The notes under the pieces are model-generated. The model did no database searches and had not been told where the DNA came from. It worked only from the letters and a program-made list of their open reading frames with translations. Of a stretch of 64,000 bases of DNA, positions 51,197 through 59,321 are shown one piece after another; the stretch's first letter is position 1; every line of letters starts with the position of its first letter. Source of the DNA: Bacteroidota bacterium (GTDB taxonomy: Bacteria; Bacteroidota; Bacteroidia; B-17B0; Aurantibacillaceae); the NCBI GenBank assembly GCA_013298715.1, contig JAAFIQ010000004.1, positions 154,944 through 218,943 of the forward strand, given 5' to 3'. The position numbers and the translations under genes were made by a program.

Positions 51197-52289
51197 TACA
51201 ATAAAAAAAATTAAATGGGTGGTTTTAATAACCGCCCATTTAACAATTTACGGTCAAAAAATAAATAATTTTCAAAACGTAACCAAAATTAATAATACAG
51301 ATGGTCTTAACTCTAATGGCGCGTTAATTCAAAAACGTATTGGCAACTTCCTATTTTTTCATTTAAATACTGTTGAAGATACTTTAGTTATTGGGAAACT
51401 ATCTCCAAATCAACCAAAAATTATTTCAAAATTATATTTTGATTACAACCTTAAAATCAATAAAAAATATTTAGTTGATTTTGATTTTAGAAATGATTCA
51501 GCATTGGTACTATTGACAAATGAATTATTATTATTTAAACTTCAAAACAACATTTACAAATTAGTGAAAAATGAAAAATTAAACTATTCGTATGACAATT
51601 GCTATTTTAATAACAACAGAATAAATATTTCTAAATGTTACAATTTTCATGTATTGGATAGTGATATCCCATGCGGGGTAACTATTTAAGATTTGGGTTT
51701 AAAAAAAATAAAAACAATAGAATTAAAAACCGATGGCATCCCTTTTACACACCTTGTATCTAAATATCTTGATTATAATAATGGCAAATTTGTTTTAGCT
51801 AACGCATTAATTAAAAATTTTGAAATCTATAATAAGGATGGTATTAAAATTGACTCTATTGGAGACCATTCATCTTTGAACCCAAACATTAAATTACTTC
51901 CTGTTAACATGCATTTTGACGAAAAATGTAAAAGTCCAAAAGACTCAATATATAAGTTACAAAAATTCGATAAAACCATTAATAGAATTCAGAAGGTTTA
52001 TTTTATTAACGATAGCACACTACTATATACGATTAAAACAAAAACTTCAGGGTATCAATCCTATTCACTTCGCAAGAAAAATAAAAAATGGCTAGAAGAA
52101 GAACTCGTACAAGATTTTAAATCTTTAAAAAAATTCTCATGGAAGTATTCTTTTCAGATACATTTTTATGAAAATAAATTTTACTTTTTAGAAGCTAAAA
52201 TAAAAAAAATAGTCACAGATAACCATTTTCTTAAGTATCCTAATTTCTATTTATATTCTTATGATTATAAACTTAAACCTAAAAAATAA
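51183..52289 (+). pseudogene. Secreted beta-propeller-like protein split by one in-frame TAA
   Basis: One frame runs from ATG 51183 (overlapping the previous gene) through a TAA at 51687-51689 to the true stop at 52289. It has a signal peptide (IKKIKWVVLITAHLTIYGQ) and about 340 residues of repeated strand patterns (FHLNTVEDTLVIGKL, KYLVDFDFRNDSALVLL, GKFVLANALIKNFEIYNKDGIK) typical of six-bladed beta-propellers. The stop falls inside a strand, DIPCGVTI*DLGLKKI, where Tyr (TAT/TAC) is expected. A second reading of the downstream part would need the TTG at 51693. Whether this is an inactivated gene or a sequencing error is open. Confidence 0.65.
51211..51243 (+). other. Strong RNA hairpin in the signal-peptide codons of the propeller gene
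   Basis: TTAAATGGGTGGTT (51211-51224) pairs with AACCGCCCATTTAA (51230-51243), 14 pairs including one G-U, around the loop TTAAT. It begins 28 nt after the ATG at 51183. It could limit translation or separate expression of the small secreted protein from the downstream genes. No T-run follows, so it is not an obvious terminator. Confidence 0.55.
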
Positions 52290-52710
52290 TATTTTATTTC
52301 TTTTTTGCCTTATTTTTTGTAGTTCTGTTTTCGGACAAAAAAAAGCAAAACAAGCTGAATTAATTTTGTTTAAAACAAACACGTGTTGCATTGCGTGTTA
52401 CGAACAAATATGTAAAATTATAAAAGCCAATAACTACAAATTACTATTTCAAATAGAAGGTGAAACGAAATCAAACTATACCTACGAAAAAGCTAACTTA
52501 ATTAAAAAATTTCCAAAATTATCGGATTACAAGTTTAACTACTTTGAAGAAAATAAAAGAAATAAAAAGGGAAATTGGTTTAATATTTATAACATAAGCA
52601 AAACACCAAGTTTACTAATAATTAAAAACAACATTCGCTATTATTGGCCTTATGAAAGAATTTTTTACTCAACTGGCATAAACGATACGCTTGTAAACCT
52701 ATTAAAATAA
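52261..52710 (+). CDS. Secreted thioredoxin-like protein with a CCIAC motif
   Basis: This 149-residue protein starts at ATG 52261, inside the end of the propeller gene. The signal peptide is LKNNILFLFCLIFCSSVFGQ. The mature part has a thioredoxin-like strand followed by NTCCIACYEQICKII, in which CxxC (CIAC) resembles the redox motif, and a late PSLLII strand that stands for the cis-proline region. It may be a periplasmic thiol-disulfide protein or a thioredoxin-fold partner of the preceding secreted proteins. Redox function is not certain, because the Trp-Cys-Gly-Pro-Cys context is not conserved. Confidence 0.6.
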   Translation: MIINLNLKNNILFLFCLIFCSSVFGQKKAKQAELILFKTNTCCIACYEQICKIIKANNYKLLFQIEGETKSNYTYEKANLIKKFPKLSDYKFNYFEENKRNKKGNWFNIYNISKTPSLLIIKNNIRYYWPYERIFYSTGINDTLVNLLK

Positions 52711-52758
52711 GTTATTGAAGAATGCTAATACGCTTAAGTACTTACGTATCTCTAAGCC

Positions 52759-52791
52759 AAAAAATGCTAATTAACATATTAGCATTTTTTT
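52759..52791. terminator. Bidirectional rho-independent terminator after the secreted-protein operon
   Basis: AAAAAATGCTAAT (52759-52771) and ATTAGCATTTTTT (52778-52790) form a 13-bp stem with a six-base loop TAACAT. The T-run on the plus strand and the A-run complement give it function in both directions. It separates the operon from the TonB receptor at 52830. Confidence 0.8.
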
Positions 52792-52829
52792 GTTTGTAAG
52801 CTTTTTTACTACTTTGCATTATACATCCC

Positions 52830-55574
52830 GTGATAAAAAAATCCCTTTTCATACTTTTATTCTTAAATGCAATTTGCTCAATCTCGCAAACAAACTTTGT
52901 TAAGTTAAAAGGGAATCTAAATGGAGACACTGCTCTTAAACAAAACGCACCCAATGCTTTATTACTTGCCATAAAATTTAAAGATAGCACCTTAGTAAAT
53001 TTTACCAGAAGCGATAAAAGCGGATTTTTTGAACCATTTATAATTCCTAAAGATACTTACATTGTTGTGGTAACGCATCCTAATTACAGTGATAAAACGT
53101 ATTTACTTGTATGCAACCCAAAAGATACAGCCTATAATTTTAAAAACATTGTACTTCCACCAAAAACTCAAGAACTAAAAGAAGTAGAGGTGCTTGCCTA
53201 CCGCGATAAAATTTATTACAAAGGCGATACCTTGCAGTACACCGCAGATAGCTTTAAAGTGAGGCCAAATGCTACCGTAGAAGATTTACTGAAAAAATTA
53301 CCCGGAATGCGTGTAGACGCTCAAGGAAAAATAACTATACAAGGAAAAACAGTTGACCAGGTTTTGGTAGATGGCGATGAATTTTTTGGAAGCGACCCTA
53401 CCACTGCCACGCGCAACTTAAACGCCAATACTGTTGAAACCATTCAAGTGTTTGAAAAGAAAAATGAAAATACAGAAAGTAGCGATGAAACAGTAAAAGT
53501 ATTAAACCTAAAATTAAAAGACGAAGCCAAAAAAGGTTACTTTGGAAAAGCAAACGGTGCTAGCGACTTTAATAAATTTTACGAAGGCGAATTTTTATTT
53601 AATCGATTTAAAAAACAGCAAAAAGTATCTTTATTTGCGCTTGTTGCCAATACGCCGCGCAACTCCTTCAATTGGCAGGATAATGATAAATATGGCCTAT
53701 CCAACGAACAACAATGGAATTATAATGAAGACAATGGTTCATGGACATCGAACAGAGATTTTAGTAAAGGCATACCGCAAACTTTAAAAAGCGGTATTTA
53801 TTTTAACGATAAAATTGGCAAAAAAATAAAAGTAAACGCTGACTACACGTTTAACAATAACTACCTTAACACAGGGTCTGAAATTAATAATCAATTTTTT
53901 TTAACCGATACAACTTATAGCAACAAACAATTAAACAATAGTTTTTCTTACAACCAAAGTCATAATTTTAATTTTAAAATCACTGCAAAATTAGATTCAC
54001 TTACCGAACTAATTATCAGACCCCGTTTTAAATACAACGAAAACACAAATATCACCAATCAATACGACGAATTTTTAACCGAAAATAATTCCCTCACCCG
54101 AAGCACCAACATCAATAGAAAATCAATTTCTTATATTACCGATGCTGGTGTTAACGGAACAATTGAACGTAAGTTTATGAAGAAAAATCGTACGTTAACA
54201 TTGGGCTATCAAAATTCGTTTTTAGATAACAAAACCAATAGTAATTTGGTTACCGATTACAAATATTACTCCAGCAGTATTTCAGATAAAAACTTACAGC
54301 AAAAACGAACGCAACTAAACAATAAAGCTGAACATGATGTAAACATAAGATTTATTGAGCCTATCGGTAAAAAGATTAAAATAGATGCGTTGTATCAACT
54401 TGTAAATACAGTTAATGGCAATAACCGCAACACGCTTGATTTTGATAGCCTAGGAACTGAAACTAAAAATGTAACGCAGAGTAATAATTTTATAAACACA
54501 CGTATGCTAAATAGGGCATTGGTAAAATTTATTTACGATTCAAAAAAATACCGTTTTACCCTTGGAGTAGCCAACCGAAATATCATTTTAAATAATAAAG
54601 ATATCTCTAATGACATTAAGTTAAATAGGCAATTTAATTTCGTGCTACCATCCGCTGGAGCAGTAATTCGTTTCAGTCAGAATTCGAATTTGAATTTGAA
54701 TTACATTGCTTCAGCCACACCTCCTGATTTACGTGATTTACAACCCGTAATTGATAATACCGACCCAAACAGAATAAGTATTGGCAATCCGAATTTAAAG
54801 CCATCGTTTACAAATAATTTTAATTTAAACTACTATCTGTACAAAGGAATAAGCGATATTAATTTTTATGGTGGCGCCAATTTTAACACGGTAAATAATC
54901 GCATTTCGAACACTACTTTTTTTGATTCGATTGGTAGGGCTACAACACAGCCCATTAATACAAATGGCAATTACTATGGTAATTTTTATTTAGGAGGTGG
55001 ATTTCCTGTATTTAAAAAATTCATGAAAATTGATATTAACTTAAATGGAAATCACAACAGTTATGTGAACATAGTAAACTTGGAAAAAAACATACAACTA
55101 AATACAAGTATCACACCCGAATTAAATTTCAGTAAGCAGTTTGAATTTGGCGATTTTACAATTGGTGGTAATTACACCTACGAAGTTCCAAAATCTACAA
55201 TCAACAACACTTCCAACAAGCCTTTTTACTCTTATAGTTTAAACTCGCAACTTGTAATTAAATTGCCAAAAAAATTCAGCGTAGAAAGTGATGTTGCATA
55301 CACTAACAACGGAAACCGCGCCGCTGGATTCAATCTCAATTTTTATATTTGGAATGCAGCTTTACGAAAAACATTTTTGAAAACAGAGAGTTTGATTTTA
55401 AGCGCTGAAGCAAATGATATTTTAAACCAAAATATTAGCAATACACGAACGGTATTTGGAAATCAAATAACAGATACAAAAACACAAATTATAAAACGAT
55501 TCTTTTTATTTAGATTGGTTTACAAGTTTACCAGTCAAAAAGCAAAGGTTGAAAATGATGACGACGACATGTAA
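52830..55574 (+). CDS. TonB-dependent-receptor-like outer-membrane protein
   Basis: This 914-residue protein starts at GTG 52830 with a signal peptide (KKSLFILLFLNAICSISQ). Residues 25-115 form a carboxypeptidase-regulatory-like beta sandwich; the plug follows with RPNATVEDLLKKLPGMRVDAQGKITIQGKTVDQVLVDGDEFFGSDPTTATRNLNANTVETIQV. The remaining 650 residues are a beta-barrel of many Asn/Tyr-rich strands. The usual terminal Phe is absent; the C-terminus is KVENDDDDM. This fits the Bacteroidota outer-membrane beta-barrel family with a plug domain. It is followed 3 nt later by a GLPGLI protein, a common pairing. Confidence 0.85.
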   Translation: MIKKSLFILLFLNAICSISQTNFVKLKGNLNGDTALKQNAPNALLLAIKFKDSTLVNFTRSDKSGFFEPFIIPKDTYIVVVTHPNYSDKTYLLVCNPKDTAYNFKNIVLPPKTQELKEVEVLAYRDKIYYKGDTLQYTADSFKVRPNATVEDLLKKLPGMRVDAQGKITIQGKTVDQVLVDGDEFFGSDPTTATRNLNANTVETIQVFEKKNENTESSDETVKVLNLKLKDEAKKGYFGKANGASDFNKFYEGEFLFNRFKKQQKVSLFALVANTPRNSFNWQDNDKYGLSNEQQWNYNEDNGSWTSNRDFSKGIPQTLKSGIYFNDKIGKKIKVNADYTFNNNYLNTGSEINNQFFLTDTTYSNKQLNNSFSYNQSHNFNFKITAKLDSLTELIIRPRFKYNENTNITNQYDEFLTENNSLTRSTNINRKSISYITDAGVNGTIERKFMKKNRTLTLGYQNSFLDNKTNSNLVTDYKYYSSSISDKNLQQKRTQLNNKAEHDVNIRFIEPIGKKIKIDALYQLVNTVNGNNRNTLDFDSLGTETKNVTQSNNFINTRMLNRALVKFIYDSKKYRFTLGVANRNIILNNKDISNDIKLNRQFNFVLPSAGAVIRFSQNSNLNLNYIASATPPDLRDLQPVIDNTDPNRISIGNPNLKPSFTNNFNLNYYLYKGISDINFYGGANFNTVNNRISNTTFFDSIGRATTQPINTNGNYYGNFYLGGGFPVFKKFMKIDINLNGNHNSYVNIVNLEKNIQLNTSITPELNFSKQFEFGDFTIGGNYTYEVPKSTINNTSNKPFYSYSLNSQLVIKLPKKFSVESDVAYTNNGNRAAGFNLNFYIWNAALRKTFLKTESLILSAEANDILNQNISNTRTVFGNQITDTKTQIIKRFFLFRLVYKFTSQKAKVENDDDDM

Positions 55575-55577
55575 AAA

Positions 55578-56297
55578 ATGAAAAACAGAATTTTTAACAT
55601 ATTACTATTCACTTTAATTTTAAACGTTTGCGCCATTGGGCAAATAACGCAGGCCAAAATTACATTTGAGCGCAAAACAAATTTGTTCAAAAAATTTAAA
55701 GATGAAAGAACGCGTGAGTGGATGAAGGAAGAAAATAAAATTAAGATTGATGAATTTGAATTATTTGTTACAGATACCAATTGTGTATTCAGACCCAAAG
55801 AAACCGATGTGCGCGAGCAAATGGATTGGGCAACACAAAAAAACACGGTGTATCAAAATTCAAAAACCAATACCAAATACATAATTAAAAATATGTGGGG
55901 CGATGAATTACACTTGCAAGATAGCTTAAGAAAACGCACTTGGAAAATTACTGATGGGATGCGTAAAATAGCTGGCTACAACTGCCGTAAAGCCATTTGG
56001 CAACTAAACGACACCATGCGCATTTACGCTTGGTTTAGTTACGACATAACACCATCCTTTGGCCCAGAAACGTTTAATGGCTTACCAGGAACAATTTTGG
56101 GCTTAGCTACCGAAGACGGAGGTGTAATTTATTTTGCAAAAAAGGTAGAATTGGTTGCAGCACCAGCAAATACATTTGTTATTCCTAAAAAGAAAAAAAT
56201 ACAATCTGTAAAAGAAATTAGCACACAAATGGAAAAACAATACGGAAAAGAAAAATGGTTTAAAGGTGTTTTGTTTGAAGCCTTTGAGGTGTGGTAA
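55578..56297 (+). CDS. GLPGLI-family protein
   Basis: This 239-residue protein has a signal peptide (LLFTLILNVCAIGQ) and the diagnostic motif FNGLPGTILGL (about residues 153-163) that names the GLPGLI family. Other features include MDWATQKNTVYQNSKTNTKYIIKNMWGDEL and a typical Trp-rich WKITDGMRKIAGYNCRKAIWQ strand region. GLPGLI proteins are secreted and often encoded after TonB-like receptors. Their function is unknown, and a chaperone or ligand role for the receptor is inferred only. The gene is separated by 3 nt from the receptor gene, indicating one operon. Confidence 0.88.
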   Translation: MKNRIFNILLFTLILNVCAIGQITQAKITFERKTNLFKKFKDERTREWMKEENKIKIDEFELFVTDTNCVFRPKETDVREQMDWATQKNTVYQNSKTNTKYIIKNMWGDELHLQDSLRKRTWKITDGMRKIAGYNCRKAIWQLNDTMRIYAWFSYDITPSFGPETFNGLPGTILGLATEDGGVIYFAKKVELVAAPANTFVIPKKKKIQSVKEISTQMEKQYGKEKWFKGVLFEAFEVW

Positions 56298-56430
56298 GTT
56301 GATTTTGCTTACAGCACCAGTATAATTTAATTCAGGCGCTAGTTCTTCCCGTTTTGAGTTCATCGTCGCGTTGATTTATAAAATAATACCAAATCCAAAT
56401 ATTAAATAGTCCAATAATTTAATTAGTCTT

Positions 56431-56590
56431 GTCGAGTAGTTTTTGCTTGAATATGATTCTTTGGCAAAAACGTATCGAGACACCAACGCAATAAAGAATG
56501 AGGATAATAAACTTCAATTGTCTCGATACAATTTTACAAGAGGCAACTTCGGCAAGCTCAGTTACCAAGGCAAAATTTACTCGACACGAC
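56431..56590. repeat. Pair of inverted REP-like elements (TCGAGTA...TATCGAGA)
   Basis: Element 1 (56431-56481) runs GTCGAGTAGTTTTTGC ... GCAAAAACGTATCGAGAC, with TTTTTGC and GCAAAAA able to pair. Element 2 (56520-56590) is its inverse: GTCTCGATACAATTTT ... CTTCGGCAAGCTCAGTTACC ... AAAATTTACTCGACACGAC. The CTTCGGCAAGCTCAG core is a sequence I recall as common between Bacteroidota genes. Two copies in opposite orientation can fold into a long hairpin, a BIME-like arrangement. Confidence 0.55.
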
Positions 56591-56654
56591 ATTGGACTAA
56601 GTAGTAAATGTACTTGGTATAACTTTCATTGTTTATGTTACTTCTCTTCGTTTT

Positions 56655-56663
56655 TAATTTTAC
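56655..56663 (+). promoter_or_regulatory. -7 box TAATTTTAC before the histidine kinase
   Basis: The same nonamer as at 9173 and 27448. ATG is at 56673, 9 nt downstream, which gives almost no leader. Confidence 0.45.
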
Positions 56664-56672
56664 CTTTAGTGC

Positions 56673-58517
56673 ATGTTTAAAAAGTACTCCTTAGGTGTTG
56701 TATATTTTCTAATACTAAATATTTCTATAGTTTTAGTTTCATGCAAAAAAGAAAAACCAGTCCCTTCAGATTCATTTAATGATTTGTTTAAGGAGTGGAA
56801 TAGCAATAAATACAACTCCAACTTAAATTCCATACAACTCTATAAAAAAACAGATTCTATTTGCGACATAGAGCAAACAGTACAATTAAATTGGTTGAAG
56901 CATTATATCAAAGCTCAAATATATTACTCAACCGGACAGTATTTAAAAAGTATTGTAAAGCAAAAAGAAGCTATCTCAAAAATCTTTCAATCAGTTCAAT
57001 ACGATTCACTATTGGCTCACTCGTATAAATCTACTGCAACGTGTTACCTTAACCTTTCTAAATATGACAGTGCCTTGTTTTTCTACAATAAGGCAGAAGC
57101 TCTATTTCATAAAGTAGGGAATCTGCAAAAAGAACTTGGTATTAAAACCAACAAAGCTAAAGTACATTTTGAAATAGAAGATTATAAAAAATCATTTAGC
57201 TTATTGGATGAAATCATCCAATCAAAGGGCGATACTGCCAGCTTATTAATTGCCTACCACACAAAAGCAAATATTTTTGGTCAACTTAATAAAATTGACA
57301 GTGCCTTAAAAATAGATTTTTTGGTATTAAAAAACTACGAAAAAATTAAGGATATTAAGCTGATAAGCCCCATATATAACAATCTAGCAAATTGCTATTA
57401 TTACACGAACAGAATAGACTCTGCCATCCATTACTGTAAGCTATCCTACAATATCGATTCTATTGGAGGTGACGAAAAAAATGCCAGTGCTAATTTACAT
57501 TTGCTTGCTAATATAAATTACGAAATCAACAAATTAGATGTATCACTCTACTATTTTCAAAAAGCTATAAAAGGGTTTAATACAACAGGAAATAAAAAAG
57601 GTGCATTAGGCGTATTCATTCGCCTAAAAGAAATTTATGAGAACGAAGGAAATCTAAAAAAAGCCTTGGAGCAGCAAGATTCTGTGCTGACTTATAAAAA
57701 CAAAATTAACAACCTTGAGGTACTAAAAACTGTTGAGCTATTAAATGTAGAGTTTGAAACCGATAAAAAGAACAACTTAATTAATCACCAAGATGATATT
57801 ATAAATTATAAAAACAAACTCCTAGTAGTGTTAATCATAGCATTTCTAATAATAGCAGGGGCTGTTTACATTTTCATAAAAACCAAAACTAAGTTGCAAT
57901 TATTAAAATTACAGCAACATGCCTCCCTGCAAGTAATTGAGGCCGAACAACACGAGCGCATGCGCATAGCCCGCGAGTTGCACGATGGCATTGGACAAAA
58001 ATTAACGGTACTTAAAATGTATGCCTCTGTTAATCCTGCAGAAAATAAACAACAAATTGATTTATTAGATGGCACCATACACGAGGTAAGAACTTTATCG
58101 CACAACCTAATGCCCGAAATTTTAAGTTTAGGTATTTTTGCGGCGTTAAAAGATTTATGTCAAAAAATAAATATTTCCGATAATCTAACTTGCGAATTTA
58201 AGTTTAACAAAGACGCCGAAGGCATAAGCCTAGCAAAAGATATTGAAGTATCCATATATCGAATTGTGCAAGAGGTTTTAAATAATATGCTTAAACATGC
58301 TCAAGCCAGTAAAATTGAAGTAGAGTTATTAAAATTAGTCGATAAACTCACCATTTCTATAAAAGATAATGGCGTTGGTTTTGATACCCGAGCAATTCAT
58401 CAATCAAAAGGAATTGGATGGGGAAATATCCTAACCCGTGCTAAAATAATTAATGCTAATTTAGAAGTGAATAGTAATAAAACTGGAACTCAAATTAATT
58501 TAAGTATTAGCGTATGA
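56673..58517 (+). CDS. TPR-containing sensor histidine kinase (HisKA_3 type)
   Basis: This 614-residue protein has a lipoprotein-like signal (LILNISIVLVSC, Cys near 24), then a periplasmic TPR region (about residues 70-370: repeated patterns such as YKSTATCYLNLSKYDSALFFYNKAEAL), one transmembrane helix (LLVVLIIAFLIIAGAVYIFIK) and a kinase core with EAEQHERMRIARELHDGIGQKL (phospho-accepting His near 437) and the ATPase N-box IVQEVLNNMLKHAQASKI and DNGVGFDTR. It belongs to the NarL/LuxR-partner kinases. Its stop overlaps the response regulator by 4 nt (ATGA), so the pair is cotranslated. The signal sensed is unknown. Confidence 0.9.
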   Translation: MFKKYSLGVVYFLILNISIVLVSCKKEKPVPSDSFNDLFKEWNSNKYNSNLNSIQLYKKTDSICDIEQTVQLNWLKHYIKAQIYYSTGQYLKSIVKQKEAISKIFQSVQYDSLLAHSYKSTATCYLNLSKYDSALFFYNKAEALFHKVGNLQKELGIKTNKAKVHFEIEDYKKSFSLLDEIIQSKGDTASLLIAYHTKANIFGQLNKIDSALKIDFLVLKNYEKIKDIKLISPIYNNLANCYYYTNRIDSAIHYCKLSYNIDSIGGDEKNASANLHLLANINYEINKLDVSLYYFQKAIKGFNTTGNKKGALGVFIRLKEIYENEGNLKKALEQQDSVLTYKNKINNLEVLKTVELLNVEFETDKKNNLINHQDDIINYKNKLLVVLIIAFLIIAGAVYIFIKTKTKLQLLKLQQHASLQVIEAEQHERMRIARELHDGIGQKLTVLKMYASVNPAENKQQIDLLDGTIHEVRTLSHNLMPEILSLGIFAALKDLCQKINISDNLTCEFKFNKDAEGISLAKDIEVSIYRIVQEVLNNMLKHAQASKIEVELLKLVDKLTISIKDNGVGFDTRAIHQSKGIGWGNILTRAKIINANLEVNSNKTGTQINLSISV

Positions 58518-59167
58518 CCCAATCTTTAAACATACTTTTAGCAGACGATCATCAAATTGTACTAGATGGTTTACAATTTATGCTATCCACCGAAAAGCAC
58601 ATCAACATTGCATATACAGCTACTAATACCAACGATGTACTGGCGCATTTAAAAGTAAATTCGGCCAATACAGATTTTGTTATTTCGGATATTAATATGC
58701 CTAGTATTTCGGGCATTGAACTTTGCCGGCAAATTAAACAACTGTATCCGCACATTAAGCTATTGTTTTTATCAATGTATAGCAGTAAAGAAATGATACG
58801 CGAAGCCATGCTAGCAGAGGCCGACGGCTACATGCTTAAAAATGGTGGAAAAGATAAATTATTAGAAGCTATTTTTAAAATTAGCAACGATGGCACGTAT
58901 TACTCAGAAGAAATTATTCCAATTATTTTTACTCAAATACACAAAGAAAAACAACAACTTCAAAAATTATCGTTGTTAAGCGACCGCGAAAAAGAAGTAT
59001 TAGTAATGATTGCCAAAGAATTTAGTAGCGAAGAAATTGCAGAAAAATTATTTTTAAGTGTAAAAACCATTGGCTATCACCGTCAAAACTTACTTCAAAA
59101 ATGCGATTGTAAAAGCTCTATTGGATTAGTAAAATACGCCATTAAAGCAGGGCTTGTAGAAGCTTAA
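58514..59167 (+). CDS. Response regulator, NarL/LuxR type
   Basis: This 217-residue protein has a CheY-like receiver (NILLADDHQIVLDGLQFML; phospho-accepting Asp in FVISDINMP near residue 58; switch Lys in AEADGYMLKNGG) and a LuxR-type helix-turn-helix (LSDREKEVLVMIAKEFSSEEIAEKLFLSVKTIGYHRQNLLQK). It is the cognate partner of the overlapping TPR histidine kinase and should control transcription, possibly of the lipoprotein gene directly downstream at 59322. Confidence 0.93.
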   Translation: MTQSLNILLADDHQIVLDGLQFMLSTEKHINIAYTATNTNDVLAHLKVNSANTDFVISDINMPSISGIELCRQIKQLYPHIKLLFLSMYSSKEMIREAMLAEADGYMLKNGGKDKLLEAIFKISNDGTYYSEEIIPIIFTQIHKEKQQLQKLSLLSDREKEVLVMIAKEFSSEEIAEKLFLSVKTIGYHRQNLLQKCDCKSSIGLVKYAIKAGLVEA

Positions 59168-59321
59168 ATTACAGTTTTACCTTTTCTTTCATTTTCAATC
59201 TATCAAAACTAGTATTTCTCCTAGTTAAATTAGTGATTCATCCTAACTAATTTTCCATGCCCTCAAACTAATTTTGAAGGCGTAAACAATATACTATATC
59301 ATTAATCTAAAAAAAATAATT

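Larger units (their letters stand above)
56298..56672. other. 375-nt intergenic region with inverted TCGAGTA repeats and the kinase promoter
   Basis: No credible gene was found in this gap. It holds two related palindromic elements (56431-56481 and 56520-56590) in opposite orientation and a TAATTTTAC promoter box at 56655-56663. A short ORF at 56498-56680 overlaps the promoter and repeat and was not accepted. Confidence 0.6.
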
